A DNA stretch of 64,000 nucleotides from Alviniconcha marisindica (Eukaryota; Mollusca; Gastropoda; Provannidae), in contig JABMCL010001766.1 in NCBI GenBank assembly GCA_018857735.1, forward strand, positions 545,001 to 609,000, in the 5' to 3' direction. Shown here piece after piece: positions 46,561 to 62,000 of the stretch. The notes beneath the pieces were generated by a model. That model was not told the DNA's origin. It worked only from the letters and a program-made list of their open reading frames with translations, and made no database searches. Every line of letters starts with the position of its first letter. Within the stretch, counting starts at the first letter, position 1. A program made the position numbers and the translations under genes.

Positions 46561-47093
46561 AGCATGACAAAACATCAGCCCTGGTGGTCAACTGTGAGCA
46601 GAAGGAAATGGGGAAACTAGCACCAGTGAAAATTTTGGGAGCCATTTCAGACCTATATTTCTTCAGTTTGCTCATTTTGTTAATACAAAAAACAAAACAG
46701 AAAGGATTAAATTTCACCCCCCCAAAATATATATATATATAAAAAAAAGAAGTTATTTCAGTCCAGACTTCCAATTTCCTATGGTTTATAAATCAAATTA
46801 AAAAATGAACGTGCAGAAAGAGGAAATCCTACATGACAAAGTACAAAGTGAAATCCTCACAGTCAAAGACGTAACTGGAAAATTGTTCAAACCCATCACT
46901 AATATCAAAAAACAGGACCCCCCAACCCCCCTCCCCCCAGCAGTCCAACAAAATCCCAGCATCAACCGTGTCTAACTGTAAACCACCAACCAGAAGAATG
47001 CCAGGCAGCTCTCATCTGGAGTTACCCTCATGCTTGGGACAAGAACTAAAATGTTACTCTGACAAAAGTGTACTGTACTGTAGCCAGACCCAC

Positions 47094-50000
47094 CTGGTCT
47101 AATGTCGTAAGGTCAATCTGCATCTGGTGTCTCAGCTGCTGTAGGGCTTCCAAAGGTAGCGACTCCATCTCCTGAACTCCTGGTAGGCACCGTGGGTACG
47201 GGCTGAAGCTCCCATTCTGACGTAATCGCTGAACTTGAGACAGTGCCTGAGTAGGACCAGGTCAAGGGTGGTCAGTGCATAGTCCTGAGGGATCTCCAAC
47301 ACTATACTATGGACTAATAGCCCTAAGGGATCTCTCACACTACACTCATAGCCCTGTGGGATCTCCCACACTACATCCATGGACTCTTAGCCCTGAGGGA
47401 TCTCCCACACTACATCAATGGACTCTTAGCCCTGTGGGATCTCCCACACTACATCAATGCACTCATAGCCCTGAGGGATCTCCCACACCACATCAATGGA
47501 CTCTTAGCCCTAAGGGATCTCCCACACTACATCAATGGACTCATAGCCCTGAGGGATCTCCCACAATACACTCATAGCTCTGATAGATCTCCCACACTAC
47601 ATCAATGGATTCATAGCCCTACGGGCTCTCCCACACTACTCATAGCCCTGAGGGATCACCCACACTACATCAATGGACTCATAGCCCTAAGGGATCTCCC
47701 ACACTACACTGATAGCCCCGAGGGATCACCCACCCCACACTTATGGACTCGTAGCCCTAAGGGATCTCCCACACTACATCAATGGACTCGTAGCCCTAAG
47801 GGATCTCCCACACTCCATTCATAGCCCTGAGGGATCACCCACACCACACTAATGGACTCGTAGCCCTAAGGGATCTCTCACACTACATCAATGAACTCAT
47901 AGCCCTGAGGGATCTCCCACACTACATCAGTGGACTCATAGCCTAAGGGCTCTCCCACACTACACCAATGGACTCATAGCCCTGAGGGCTCTCCCACTCC
48001 ACACCATGGACTCATAGCTCTGAGGGATCTCCCACACTACACCATGGACTCATCTGAGGGATGACCACACTACACAAATGGGCTCATAGCCCTGAGGGAT
48101 TACCCACACTACACGAATGGACTCATAGCCCAGAGGGATGACCCACACTACACCAATGGACTTGCAGCCGAGGGATCTCCCAGACACTCATAGCCCTGAG
48201 GGATCACCCACACTAAGCTCATAACTCTGAGGGATCACCCACATGCTCACAGCCCTGAGGAATCTCCCACACCTCACTCATACATGTACTATTGATGGTG
48301 CTTATTTCCCAAGATGCAATGTACGTTATAAATGTAAATATAAAACCTGAATAAAAACACATAAAAAAGAAGAAGTTTCAAGCCTGACCTCATCTCTCTC
48401 TTTGAGGAGCTGTAGCCTATCATCCTCTGCTGCCTTGGCACGCTTTGTACAGTCCTCTGCTTCCCGGCGCCAGGCTTCGCAGGCCTGCAACACAACACCC
48501 TAAAACCTGTCCATTATTGCCACCCCTGGGAACAAGTAACCATGACCCAGTAAACTTGCTGGATCCAATCCGTAAGTGTTTTGGTCACAGCCAGTTATGG
48601 CCACCATGGCCAGCGTGCAGCCAGAATCAAGTTGGATCACGTATGCCTGATCGACTTCCTGCATTGGATTCAGTTCTGTTTTTCCAAAGAAGGCATGGAT
48701 CATACTGTGCAAAACTGACCCAGACCCGATCTGGATGGCCTGGTCAGGGTCTGGCCAAATGCATCTGGTCTGGAAGCAAGCTGGTGTGCAGGAATCATAG
48801 GGCCTGGTTTCTGGCAGGGCGTAACCGGCCTGCTACCAGTTTCCCACTTTCAGACTCAGTTGTGTTCTTCCACAGATGTCCCAGATCATATTGTGCAAAA
48901 CCAGCCCAGATCAGAATGAGTTCTGGGAGACAGTGTCAGGTTTTGGCCAAATGGATCCGGTCTGGAAGCAAGCCAGTGTGCGAGAATCATCTGGCCTACT
49001 TCTGAGCTGATCCAAATCAGATCCAGCATGTTTACTGGAAAAATACACATCAAAATCATTTATCATCCACACCTGTCTCTGATAGTTTCAAGGGTCTCAC
49101 TTCATGCACACCACATTTCTTCCAAGTCGTATGAGTGTACGAGTTGGAAAAAATGTGGTGTGCATGAAAGGAGACCATTGAAACTATCAGAGACAGGTGT
49201 GGATGATAAATGATTTTGATGTGTATTTTTCCAGTAAGGTACAAAGGTATCCCCAATCCAAACTGTTCAACTTACACATTTTGCTTGATTGTAAACTCCC
49301 TCCCACTCCGCCATCTTGCTTTTGGTGGAGTTCAGTTCATCTCTAAGGCGCTGTATTTCACTGACAGTTCCATTGTTGGAGTTGGAGTTGGCAGAGACTG
49401 GCTGGTTTAGCTGAGGGAAGAGGGAAGGCGACTGCGGACCTGCATTGCGTGGTGACATCACGTTGCCATCTCCATAGCCATGGTACTTGCCTAATACTGA
49501 ATGGCCTAGCAAGGGCGATGACGACTGGATGAGAGAAGAAGAAAAAAGCAAGCATAAGATACTGAGATAACAAAGAGATGAAAATAGCTGCCATAAGCAC
49601 AGGGTTTGACTGTGCAAACGTCTTCACAAAAAAAACCCCACAACATCGTTTAAACAAAAGAAACAAAATCCTCACACGAAAGGCAAGAATGCTGGCAAAA
49701 TTCCACAACACTGACGAACCAGCTGTTTAACAACAAACTGGGCAAAACTGCACTTTCACAACTCAACCGGCTTTCCCTCTAGAGGGCAACCAAATCTGGT
49801 GATGGTAATTAACTGCACACATCACAAAAACCAATCCCGATTGATCACCTGGTCGTGCGGAGTGTCTCTGTGCAGTTGCAGGGGGTGGCTGGAGTGGGGG
49901 AGGCTGCCGAAGGGGGATGGGGGGGACTGCGACAGGCTGCTGATGCTGCCGCGCTGCTGCAGTGTCCCTGGGGGAATGCCAATGGGTCCGGAAGGGGGGA

Positions 50001-53000
50001 AGGCACCTGAGGTGGACAGCCCCGCCGACAGGGAGCTGCTGACAGAGTTGCTGTCGTTGTCACGTTCACGGTCCAGCTCGCGGTCAATGCTGGTGATGTC
50101 AAAGTCCTCCATGCTCAGGTCATCTAACGCCTTGCCTGCAAACCATGACAAGGCTGCAGCAGTCACAGCGGCAATGAACATGTCTGAACAACGAAACAGA
50201 TGCACATATGCCTGCATACACTATGCATACACTCCCCCCACCCCACATGCGTACAAAGCACAGTCATGGTATTAACGGCAAAAAACAAATAGCACAGCTT
50301 TCCACACCCCCTTCTTTTTAATATTGAAATACAGATGGCAGTTTCACAAAAGACTGTCCCCTCCTTGCTCCATAATCAGTTCTTGCTTATCTTTAAATTT
50401 TCTGTTTTGCAATGACCATACAAAGTACAAAACACATTCATACAAAGAGTATAAACAGGAAATGGTATCTTTTTATCACCTCTATTAAAAACATTTGCAC
50501 AAATAGTATCCAAACAGCTTAAACAGTGGCCACCAGTTTACCAAACACCTCACTCAGTAATCAAAATACCTGTATGGGTGATGGAAGCAGACACTCCGCA
50601 TACTAAGGAATGCACAATGTATTTGTCAATATTCAACATGTCAAGGAAAGTCATCTGTGTTTAATGCCCAACCAACCTAGCAGGTCATATCAGGACAAAA
50701 CACCTACCCTCATAAAACACTACTACATAAAATCAACTGAAAAACCATAAGTCCAACACCGCAGCTGTGCTAAGTCACAAGTTAAACACTGAGGGTTTTT
50801 TTTGTTTTTGTTTTTTTACAGGTACAAAGGTGAGAAGAAGAAAAAACACTGAGGCAAAACAAAACGTGCACTGACCTACGACGGACTCGACGGTGTTTCC
50901 TGGCGGGTAGAAAGCAGGGGCGTGGGGCGACATTGTGGACACACCCAGTCCCAGACTCTGGGGTGGAGGCTGACTGACAGGGGAGTAGGCTGACCTAGAC
51001 CCCACCCCCAGCAATCCCCCTGCCCCCATGCTGTGCTGTAGTATCAAGGCCTCCTTCCGTCTCGCCTTTTCCGTGTTGTCTAACATTGGGTCGTTTTCTA
51101 CTGCCTGAAGCTGCTGTCTTAACTTGACCTGTGCAAAACAAAATCAGAAAGAGAACTGAATTGTACAAAAGTGTGACAACTGATGACATGCAAACAACAA
51201 TGATGGGAACAAACAATTCAATGTAAACAAACATGCAATTGTAGTGTAATTCTGGCTGCAATATACCTCTACAGTTGGGTCAAGCCACAGGATTTACTAA
51301 CAACTGACGAAACAAATGTTCCATGTCACACAATTTCTTCACCCCTTTACTGCCTGCCCCAGCCAGTCAAATTTCTGGGCTGAAAAGCGTCTGCAAACTG
51401 TATTTTCCGGTCCTAGTATAACAAACCTACTTTTGATATTGTGCATTTTGGTGGAAATCCTTTCACATGCTAATGTAAAAAAGAAAAAAGCTTAAGGATT
51501 TAAAATCTCACAGTTCTATTAGTAATTTTCCCTGAAACTTTTACTTCATACTTCCAGGCATATAAACTCCTCAAGGACCACACTTTTGCTGGATGTTTAA
51601 TGTGGCCTTTAAGCAAGGGGTTCCACTGTACCAAAACACTGGTGCCCCTTTTCTAACTGATATGTTCGTCTTAGTATGCGGTGGTTGTTCTTGGACAAGT
51701 TCAAGATTGAGAAATAATAGCCAACTTTTCACCAAGCAACACAGAATGTGCTGCTGATAATACGTAAATTTTTATAGTGCATGATTCCATTAACTTGAAT
51801 GCTCATTGCACTAACACAGCATTGTGTCACATAATACTGGGAGTTTTCTGAGAAATACTGAATGTAAGCCACATATTTATGCAGATTTCACAATTTCCAT
51901 AACATTAGGCCATGCTGTAATCATAACCTGAACACTAAATTTTGCATGACACTCAGCGCAACGCAACTATGACCTGAACACTAAATTGTCCATGACAGTT
52001 GGCCATACTGTAATTATGACCTGAACACTAAATCTTCCATGACAGTTGGCCATACTGTAATTATGACCTGAACACTAAATTTTCCATGATACTAGGCTTT
52101 GCTGCAATTATGACCTGATGCTAAATTTTCCATGGTACTTGGCTGTGCTGTAATTATGACCTGAACACTATATTTCCCATGACACTAGGCCATGCTGTAA
52201 TTACATATGACCTGGACACCAACACTTTCCACACCATTAGGCCATGCTGTAATTATGACCTCAATACTAAACTTTCCAGGACACTGGCCCACGCTGTAAT
52301 TATGACCTGAACACCAACTACAACTCACGTTGGAATCTTCCCTCTCTGAGCCAGGCGCCTTGTGATAGGAGTGGCCAGACCCAAAGTCAGAGCTGATACT
52401 GCTGGATACACTGCCCGAGCGGCCCTTGTTGTAAGCATCTATGGAACCAAGGCCTGACGATAACTGCAGACAAAAACAACAACTTAAATCAAAGATTTTA
52501 CAGGTATGACAGCAGCTTCACAGGGACTTCTTTTTCTTGGCATACACATGTGGACAAAACTGTCTGGAAGATTTTATTTTATTATTTTATATAAACACTT
52601 TTTGATGAACACCCATCTCGAGATGTGCCCCAAGTGTGTCACAATTTTGGGCAGACCCACTGTGCTCTGGTTGTATACGACTCTGAATTAGTGACTGTAG
52701 CTTTACACAATGCTTTTTGAATATCCACTGAAATGGTTACAGAGCTCATAAGTTGTTACATGGCTGGTGCTATGTGAAACTGCTGCCATCTCAGCAGAAG
52801 TTCTGTGTACACCTTACAACCATGCACCAAGTTTACTGTGTCACTATCCAAAGCCACATGTGCAGGATGCATGTGTGTTTAGCTGTAACCTGCCACCTGC
52901 ACTTTTGGCAGAATTACCAGGATCTTTTATGTGCAACTGCAGTAACACGGGGGTGGATCAGATACTGAAATAAGAGTAAGCACGGAAAGTTGACCCTGGA

Positions 53001-56000
53001 GAAGAAAAATCTCCTGCTGCTAAAAAAAGCAATCACAGTGCCTTTCCAAGGCAAAGTGACTAACAGTGGTGTAATTAAATTTATGACTATTGGCGGGAAA
53101 TTAACATGAAGACTTAGATAAATTACCACGAAGACTTACATAACTATGACTGTTGGCAGGAAATTAACATGAAGACTTACATAACTGCTGCCACTGTTGG
53201 TACGCTCCTTGCCTATAGGGTCCGGAAGTTTGCTATGATGTGCTTTGCCATTCTGTTCCTGCACACAATACCAGTACATTTATATACTTGAAAATCAAAT
53301 GTCATGTCACAAAAAGAACTGGAATAAAACCTAAATTGGTGCTGCTCTCACATTTGCATGCACACACAATGTGCAAACCAAAGTGAAGGCGTGAAATTGA
53401 TGCATTTACAGTACCAAGGTCCATGAGAATGAAGCAAAGTGGATCCCCTGACAAGAGACAACCCCTATTCAAGACCACCCTAATGACAGACCACACAGAT
53501 GAAAGACTGCCCTGCTGAAAGGCCACCCTGATGAGACACCACCCCTTGTTTATAAATGTTAAAGGTCACTTTTCCAAAAATCTTCCCTTCATATTTCCAA
53601 GTAAACAGGTATGGGACTCATCTCCAAAAGCACAGCTGAAACAACTAAAATAAAGGGGAAGAGGGGAGGAGGGCAGAGATTGTTCCTCAGACTCAAAAAG
53701 TACAGGGAGAGCATAGATTGTCACGTCTTCAACTCAACTGGGCCCAATCAGAGGCTACTCACTATGTCATTACTGACATCTTACTGTCTCTAGCCGGCCT
53801 GTTGGGACTAAAGCAAGATGCTTACTGTGTTAAGAGTTCCTTGTCAGGATGAGTTTCAGCTACATTACTCTTCATGAGATGACAAACTTCAGTACTGAAA
53901 TCCCCCCAGCCAGAGTGCAGCTGCTGGGGTGGCAGGTAAAAACACTGCACGTGTATGTACATATGACAGTATATGACAGTACGTACACTGCATGTGTATG
54001 TACATACGACAGTACACACAGGTGTGGGGAAACGGCTGCACACATTACCTTCTCACCAAACACTGGGTGAACTTTGGGGTTTTAGCTAAGGAAAGCTAGC
54101 AAACAAACAAAAAACAAACTCCTTCAACTTCTAAGTTTCTGAAAATGTGATAAAAGAGGGGTGGTCTATAATCTGGGTGGTCTTTGTCAGTGCTTTTACT
54201 GTACCAGAATTGACTGTGCTTTTACTGTACCAGAACTGACTGTGCTTTTTCACTGTACCAGAACTGACTGTGCTTTTACTGTACCAGAAATGACTGTGCT
54301 TTTACTGTACCAGAACTGACTGTGCTTTTACTGTACTGGAACTGTACTGTACTGGAACTGTGCTTTTACTGTACCAGAACTGACTGTGCTTTTACTGTAC
54401 CAGAACTGACTGTGCTTTTACTGTACTGTACCAGAACTGACTGTGCTTTTACTGTACCGGAACTGACTGTGACTTTTACTGTACCAGAACTGACTGTGCT
54501 TTTACTGTACCAGAACTGACTGTGCTTTTACTGTACTGGAACTGTACTGTACTGGAACTGACTGCTTTTACTGTACTGGAACTGACTGTATCTGTGCCTA
54601 CCTTATCTGAGTGAGCATCTGACTGCGAGCGAGGAGACTCAGGTACACCTGAATTTGGTAGGGCACTAGTGACAAAGGCTGCTAAAGAGTTCTCTGTTGT
54701 TGCTAGAACATCCCTCTGTGACGTCATTTCATCTGCACACACACACACACAAGAACACATCTTGGTTCTGAAGAAACAGAAAAAAAACGTAGAAACAAAG
54801 ATCACTATCATTCTGAATCATGATGAAAACACATCAAAAGGAAATAATCAGAACAAAGCTTTTTGTCTGTTTGTTAACCAAACAGACATTTTCAACCTTC
54901 CAGCCTCGTTCAACAGCCATTTTCAACCTTCTGGCCTCATTCAACAATATGCATGCTAACAACAAGTCAGCTGAAGGTTTACCGCTGTCCTATCCTTGAT
55001 TAAGTAAACACATAGAGTAACACAAGTTGAACAAGTACTACATGCATATTTGTACAGCTGTAGTTACAATAAGAGATTCTGAACCATTTGCAATCTTTAA
55101 AATGGTATGGAAATGAACAGTTTACTCAGAGGAGACATGTTGCAGAACATTGGTCTTACCTGCAAAGTTTAAGCAAACTATTCACATTTTTGAGCAGCCT
55201 ACTTTTACTCTGTTCCAAATACTAGGGTCTATTTAAAACGACCGAAAAAGTGCAGACAAAAGTAATCACAAACACTACAACAAAAAATAGGACACGTACG
55301 TTCCACATGTGCAAATGCACAAAAAGCTCCCCGCGGACACGCACCAGTTTGAACCATGTCATTGCACTTTGTTGACTTGTAAATCTGCACACACACCAGG
55401 CAAACATGCAACAATGTCTTCCACCAGAGCACGCCCTCTCCCTGTCAGCACAACTGATTCTGACAAACATTGCATCCCATACTGAAAGAAAGGTAATCTT
55501 CACAAACACATGACATACACTTAAGCTTATAAGTTTAAACAAGAGAAATTAATGTAAAACTAAAAGCTTGCATGTAAAATGGAACTGTTTACAGGCTAAT
55601 AAACGCGTTCTGTGCACAAAGCAGAACTGGCTGAAAATAAACAGCTACTTCACATTTCAGTTTCTTGGCATATGTCAGCACAGTCACAACCACTGTACCA
55701 CTACAAGCGATTACTACATGAGAAAGAACAACAGATGCACAGCAGTTACAGAAAATATACGACAGTTTAACAAAATACATGAGCACTTAGCAAAAGTTTA
55801 AAATACAGGTTAATCTCCAGTGCACTTGAGTGACCTTACGCAGCATGGCCTTTCCATCTAGAAAGCTGGCTGCAATACAGAAGAGGGAGAAAAAGATGAA
55901 GTTAATCATTAGGTTTCAATGCCCTACCAACCATACAGGGTTACTTCAGGATCAAGCAGAAGAAGATGGACTCACTTCTGGGTGACACAGCTGTTCTGTG

Positions 56001-59000
56001 TGTGTGGCAGCAGACACAATTGTCTAAATTTTCACACTGGGTTGATGGACTTACCTCTGGGTAAAACTGGTGTTCTGTATGCATGTGGCAGGAGACACAG
56101 TTGTCTAAATTCTCACACTAGGTTGGACTCACCGCTGGGTGAAACTGGTGTTCTGCATGCATGTGGCAGCAGACACAGTCAGTTGTCTAAATTCTCACAC
56201 TGGGTTGACGGACTTACCTCTGGGTGAAACTGGTGCTCTGCATGCATGTGGCAGCAGACACAGTCAGTTGTCTAAATTCTCACACTGAGTTGATGGACTT
56301 ACCTCTGGGTGAAACTGGTGTTCTGTATGCATATGGCAGCAGACACAGTTAGTTGTCTAAATTCTCACATTGGGTTGATGGACTTACCTCTGGGTGAAAC
56401 TGCTGTTCTGTGCGCGTGTGGCAGTAGACACAGTTGTCTAAATTCTCACACTGGGTTGGGTCACACCACTCGTCCCCATGCTTTACGTTTGGACAAGGGG
56501 TTGACCTGATGGGCACAAAATTAGCATAAACAAGTCCACAAAATTGTGCACACCTTTGTTTCAATTCAATAAACATGCACACATTTGTTTCAATTCAATA
56601 AACAAATCCATAAAACTTTATACACCCTTATGTTTCAATATGCAGTTTAACAGCAATTATACATTTGATGAACCCACGTTAGGCTGACAAATTCACTGCC
56701 ATAGTATTTATATGCCTAAACTAGGAAAAATGTATATGCCTAAACTGGGGGAAATGTTTCAAACTATGTTACCTGCAAAAAGTAAAACCACCCACATGAA
56801 AAAAACAAAAATGTTAGAGCAAGAAAGTCATTTAATGAGTTAATATGGACAATTTTCATTCCAGACAATACTGGTCACTAGTCATCCTTGGTTCTGTCAG
56901 GTCAAACACCATCATTAAAACTAAAACAGGGCCTGGTTAAAAATGACATTACTTTTCTATTATCATTGTCTTTCAACAACTGTGAACTGAATTCTTCAAA
57001 CTTATTCACTGAAGTCATCTGACCATTTAGCAAGGTCATTCAAACAGTCACTGATTCATTCAAGTTACCCAACATTTCATTTGTCATTTAACCATGCACT
57101 GAAATCATTTGACCATTTACTGAAACTACTGGACTATTCAAGCAGCTCACATGACTAGCTGTGAAAATGAAATCAGTCAAAAGTATACCGACATAATGCC
57201 ATAAATAATTACAACAACAAAAATTACTGAAATTTCTATTTAAAGTGTTGTACAGTTTCCACTCATTACCAAAGGCACGCTTCCTAATTACAATTTAACT
57301 CATAGCCCCAAACCACAGATCAGACATACTATAGCAACAAAAATAAATTCTTACCTGTACTTAAACTGTTTTGGACTACGGCGTCTATCTCTAACGTTGT
57401 GAAAATGGGGACAGGCGTAGCCTTGTCTGCATAACCTTGGTGGACGCTTGCAGGCCTCTGTTTTGTAGTTGGCTAAGACGAAATTTGTATCTGAAAACCC
57501 ACCACAGGCCGGCATGAAACTCAACGTAACATGCATCTCCAGTCCTCAGTTACAGCAGGGACAGGTATTTCTCTGTCAACTCCCCTACACAGCATGTGCA
57601 ACAAGAACGCTCAGCCTTTCATTTTTGGTAACAGCTAATGAGCTACATGATCTCAAACTACATCACAGTTCAGCTTCCCCCCCAACATTTGTCTCCCAAA
57701 CATTTTCAGCTGCTCTTGGTCCTCCCAAAACACTGCTAATTTCAAAGAGCAGAACATCAAAATCTCTCACACATAGCTCACAGAACAGAACATCAAAATA
57801 TCACACACCTAAACACATGCATGCACAGAACGCCAAAATATCACACACATTTAAACACATGCAGCTAACAACACAGAGTCAGAAATCAGATTTTAACTTC
57901 CAGTCAACCATGCACAGTCACATCAGGATGATAAAACTGTCATTATAAGCACATGTATGCATATTAAAACTCTGCTGTAATTGTAAAACCCTTTCTATGA
58001 TTGAAAATACCAGTTGGTATCCTTAAAGTGAAACAAATATAAAACGCCCATACAAAAACATCTAACACAACTTTCTGAGGAGTTGGTTTCCTCAATATTG
58101 CCCTTGTTAAAAAAAAAATTAAAAAATTAAGCATGTAAGTTGTAACTCATACAGTCATAAGGCATCAGAGGTAATATGCTGGCAACTATTAATTATTATG
58201 TCTACTTACAAATACCAGATTAAAGACAAATATAAAAAACATATCAGTTATCACACATTGTTCACAGTACACATCACAAAAAACACATGTCATGTAGCTC
58301 ACAGTCACAGAAGAAAACATAAAAATATCACATACACAGCTCACAGAACATCACAATGTCACACACATAAATACATGTAGCTTAATAGTTATACTTTACA
58401 GAACAATACCACACACATAAACACATGTACCGAAGTAGCTTACAAAACAGAACATCAACAATTGCTGACATAAATACACACAACCCACAGTTCTAACAGA
58501 ATGTCAATACAAATATTTAAACACATGTAGCTTACAGACAAGAACATAAAAATATAAACAAACAACTGCAAACATAACATGAACAGCTAACACAAAAATA
58601 GCAAAATAATTACTAACTTAAATTAACTTAAAACCATAAACACACAAGTATGAAATACCCCCCCCCCCCCCCCCCCCCCCCAACTTGCAAAATATTACAC
58701 TTAAACACTGTGGTAAAGGTGGTTCGTCTTTAACTTTGATGTAAGTGGTCATATGACCTCTATACATTGATTCAGTCCCTGTAATTTTTTTCCATTTTAT
58801 CTTCCACCGATCCATTTGAAATCAGAGGTAATCATGTTTCATGTCGCTGTCAGCATAAAAAAGTGCTTTTAGTTTTATGTCAGTATGTTGTATGTGAAAG
58901 TTTTTTGTTTGTTTCTCCAACTCCAAGTCTCTCTCCACTGTGCCATATGCAGCTAAAAACATTTCCATTAGACATCAGCCACCTTCTTCACTACATTAAT

Positions 59001-62000
59001 ACATGTGATACATCCCAGTACTGAACAACTTCACATTACCAAAGGTACAACCTGTAAAAGATAATTGATCAAGAGTTCCAGTACTAAACAACAAACACAC
59101 CAACGACAGGTCAAGGAAAATTTACCAATAACCAACTCACTTAACTGAAACGCTGAACTGGAACCAGAAAACACTTAGGTCACCCTGAACAAACCATTAC
59201 ACACTTATACAATACACACACCACAGCACACATGTCACCTGTGTGACAAGCCTCTCATTACCATTCCATTTAGGATCTTCTGCTGGCATTTTTTCTTTCT
59301 CCATGATAGCAGAGCTTGAAGTTGATGTTGGGGTTATGTTAAGCACAGAAGTGTCATGGGTTTTCTCCAGTAGTTCTATTCCTTGCACTTCACTCTTGTC
59401 AAACACAGGAGGGCGAAGATCATTAGCCCCGTGAGCAAAGGCACAGTGAGGTCCATTCTTTACACAGTTTCCGCGAGAATCAGTTTCATACACACACGTC
59501 CCAGTTTTGTAGTATCTCAGATGGTAACGCCGTTCTGTGTCACCCGCAGTTCGGTGTAAAAATGGACACCTGAAAAAATGCACATCAACAATGTTTTACT
59601 GTGTCCTTAGGAACAACTCATATTTTTCTTTGACAGTCAGGGCACTCAAAATCAGAACATTTGTTTTTATGTAAATTTTTATACATGTGCATCATTGTCA
59701 CAGCATAGCTACACATCCCTTCAAATGATGCAAAGACATATCTTCTGATACTTCTGATGCACGTTTACATCTTTGTGAAATGTCATTTTTAATGGAAACA
59801 TAAACTATTGTCAATCACACTGTGCATTGTGATCCACTCTTTCTATATTAAATAGCCACTTCAACAGTCATACCAAGCAGATTCATGCAGAGGTTAAAAA
59901 AAAAAACATCTCAACAAAATTCTGACTCAGAACCCTGCTGAAAACTGATTAAAGTAACAGTTGAATACAATTCAGATCTATTTGACTTATTTCTATTATT
60001 TTAGTAACATTTAATAATACTAACAAGATACTTTCAAGCCTGCTCAGAAAAAAAACGTTTTCAATCTCCAGGAATCTAAACTCTAATTAGCTCTTTCCTA
60101 CTGGATTCTGCTGTTACACTATCACAGGTTATGTGTGCTGAATGCCCATTTAGCAATAATATTCTATTAATAATATTAATAATACTATTAATAGGGATTC
60201 AGCACACCTAACCAGTAATGGCCATAAGTGGTTAAAAACAATTTTCTTTTGTTTATTATGCACATTGTGACAATAAAGATTCAAATACACAGACACATGT
60301 ACACCAACACCCACTCCTCATGGCACTGGAACTGAAGAAAAGATTTGTGGAAAGAGTTTCAAGGAAGATTCAAAAGAATTAACAGAATCAAGATGCACTT
60401 TTCGCCATGTGTAATACTAATAGTACCTCTGAAAATGAACCTACTCTGAACACTTAGAAATGTTGTCTAGACACAAACTATTTTCATTTTTGGACCAATG
60501 GAAGTACTCTGGGAGTCTGGCTATTGGAATAGGTGTGGTGATGAACAGTTTACTCATTTAGTAAAATGGATAATCATAATAATAAAAAAATTAAAGCTTG
60601 TTCTCCCCAGCTGTCACATATAAAAATTCTGGTACAGTGTGAATTTTAACACATATATATAATCTTAAGCAGGTATTTTAACTGCACTGTGATATGGAGC
60701 TTGCTCCAAATGTCCAAAACAAATCGCATATATTCTTTCCCCACAATAATCAGTATTGCCTTTAATCAACAATTTTGTGTTAAATCTGAATTGCATTTGA
60801 CACCACCTTCTCCCACCTCACCCCCATTTTTTTCTCATGCTGATGAGGTTCAGCAGAAACAGCAAATCCAAGTTCATAGATCTCAGCTGCTCAATGGCTG
60901 CAATGTCCATGCTAGTTTGGCTTGAAACTTTACTCTCGCAGTACATAATGTGTATGTTTAAAAAAAATCAAAGTGGAAAATATTAAATTCAAAGGTAACT
61001 GTTAACACAACCTTTACGCAACACTGCCTGAGCGTGTTCTCAAGCACATCAAACCTCACAACCAAACAAAAAGCGAGCCAGCCACACTCCACACAAACTG
61101 CGACTAGGCTAATCTGGGAACTGACGGTGCCTGTCAGGTCAAGGCCACACCTTGACCTAAAGATGAGATTCAGCTGACTGGTAAAAATCGCCGATTTTAG
61201 ACACCTTTTTGTTACAAAAGACCTTTCAACAACCACAAGAAAGCATATCGCCTCCAATACCACAACAACAAATACGATAAACGGCCAAATTTCCGTCAAA
61301 TATGCACTAAAACGACCAAGTTCATTTTCACAACAAGACATGTATGCCGTCCGCCGGAACCAAAACAAACCAAACGTGCTGATGACGCATTCCTACACCT
61401 TAAACCTCCATCTCAAACGCGCCGACAGAATAAGTACAGGTTGTATTCTTGCACGTCGTACCATTACGAAATAAAACTACTGTTCACAATATACGACAAA
61501 GGTGAAACAAAAGAAGAAATAGGCGAATTGCGCTGTTGTAAAAATGAATCAATATGGCGGCCATTTTTTTGTTTACATCGAGTTCCAACCAGTTTCTGAA
61601 CCATATTTTGCACGAATGGCACGATCATTTGCGCCGGACAGCAGTATAAATCGAATGTCTGGGCATGAAATAAAAACACAAAAACAGTTACACAGTATGT
61701 GACAATGATTACTGCAAAACAAATCATATTTCTTCAAACGACTAGTTCCCACCAAAATTTAAACCCATTCATAAAATAATAACTTACTCGTCTCCATCTG
61801 GGCAAATACCATTTGATTCGTCATACTTGGTGCAGTATATATCCGGGCTGTAATTAAATGTGCCGTCTCGTTTTTTAATGGGGCGACGGCGACGTTGATT
61901 CAGAAAATGCCAATGAAAGCACGTAAACGGACGGTGTTGAGTGCACTTGTGTTGAACAAACAGGGGACACTGTTGTGTGCGAAACGCCTTCAAATACCTG

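Larger units (their letters stand above)
32400..47093. other. Long region with no supported coding exon
   Basis: It lies 3' of the last recognised Unkempt exon (minus strand), so it may hold the final intron, the missing RING exon and a long 3' UTR. I read it for a Cys-rich RING pattern on the minus strand and found none. Open frames such as 45210-45602 and 43787-44065 (minus) have no recognisable domain. It contains minisatellites, SINE fragments and A/C-rich microsatellites. Confidence 0.5.

Noticed and set aside
48445..49005. A 186-residue open frame on the plus strand
   Set aside because: It spans the real minus-strand Unkempt exon 48389-48484 and a tandem duplication; its repeated pieces come from the duplication.
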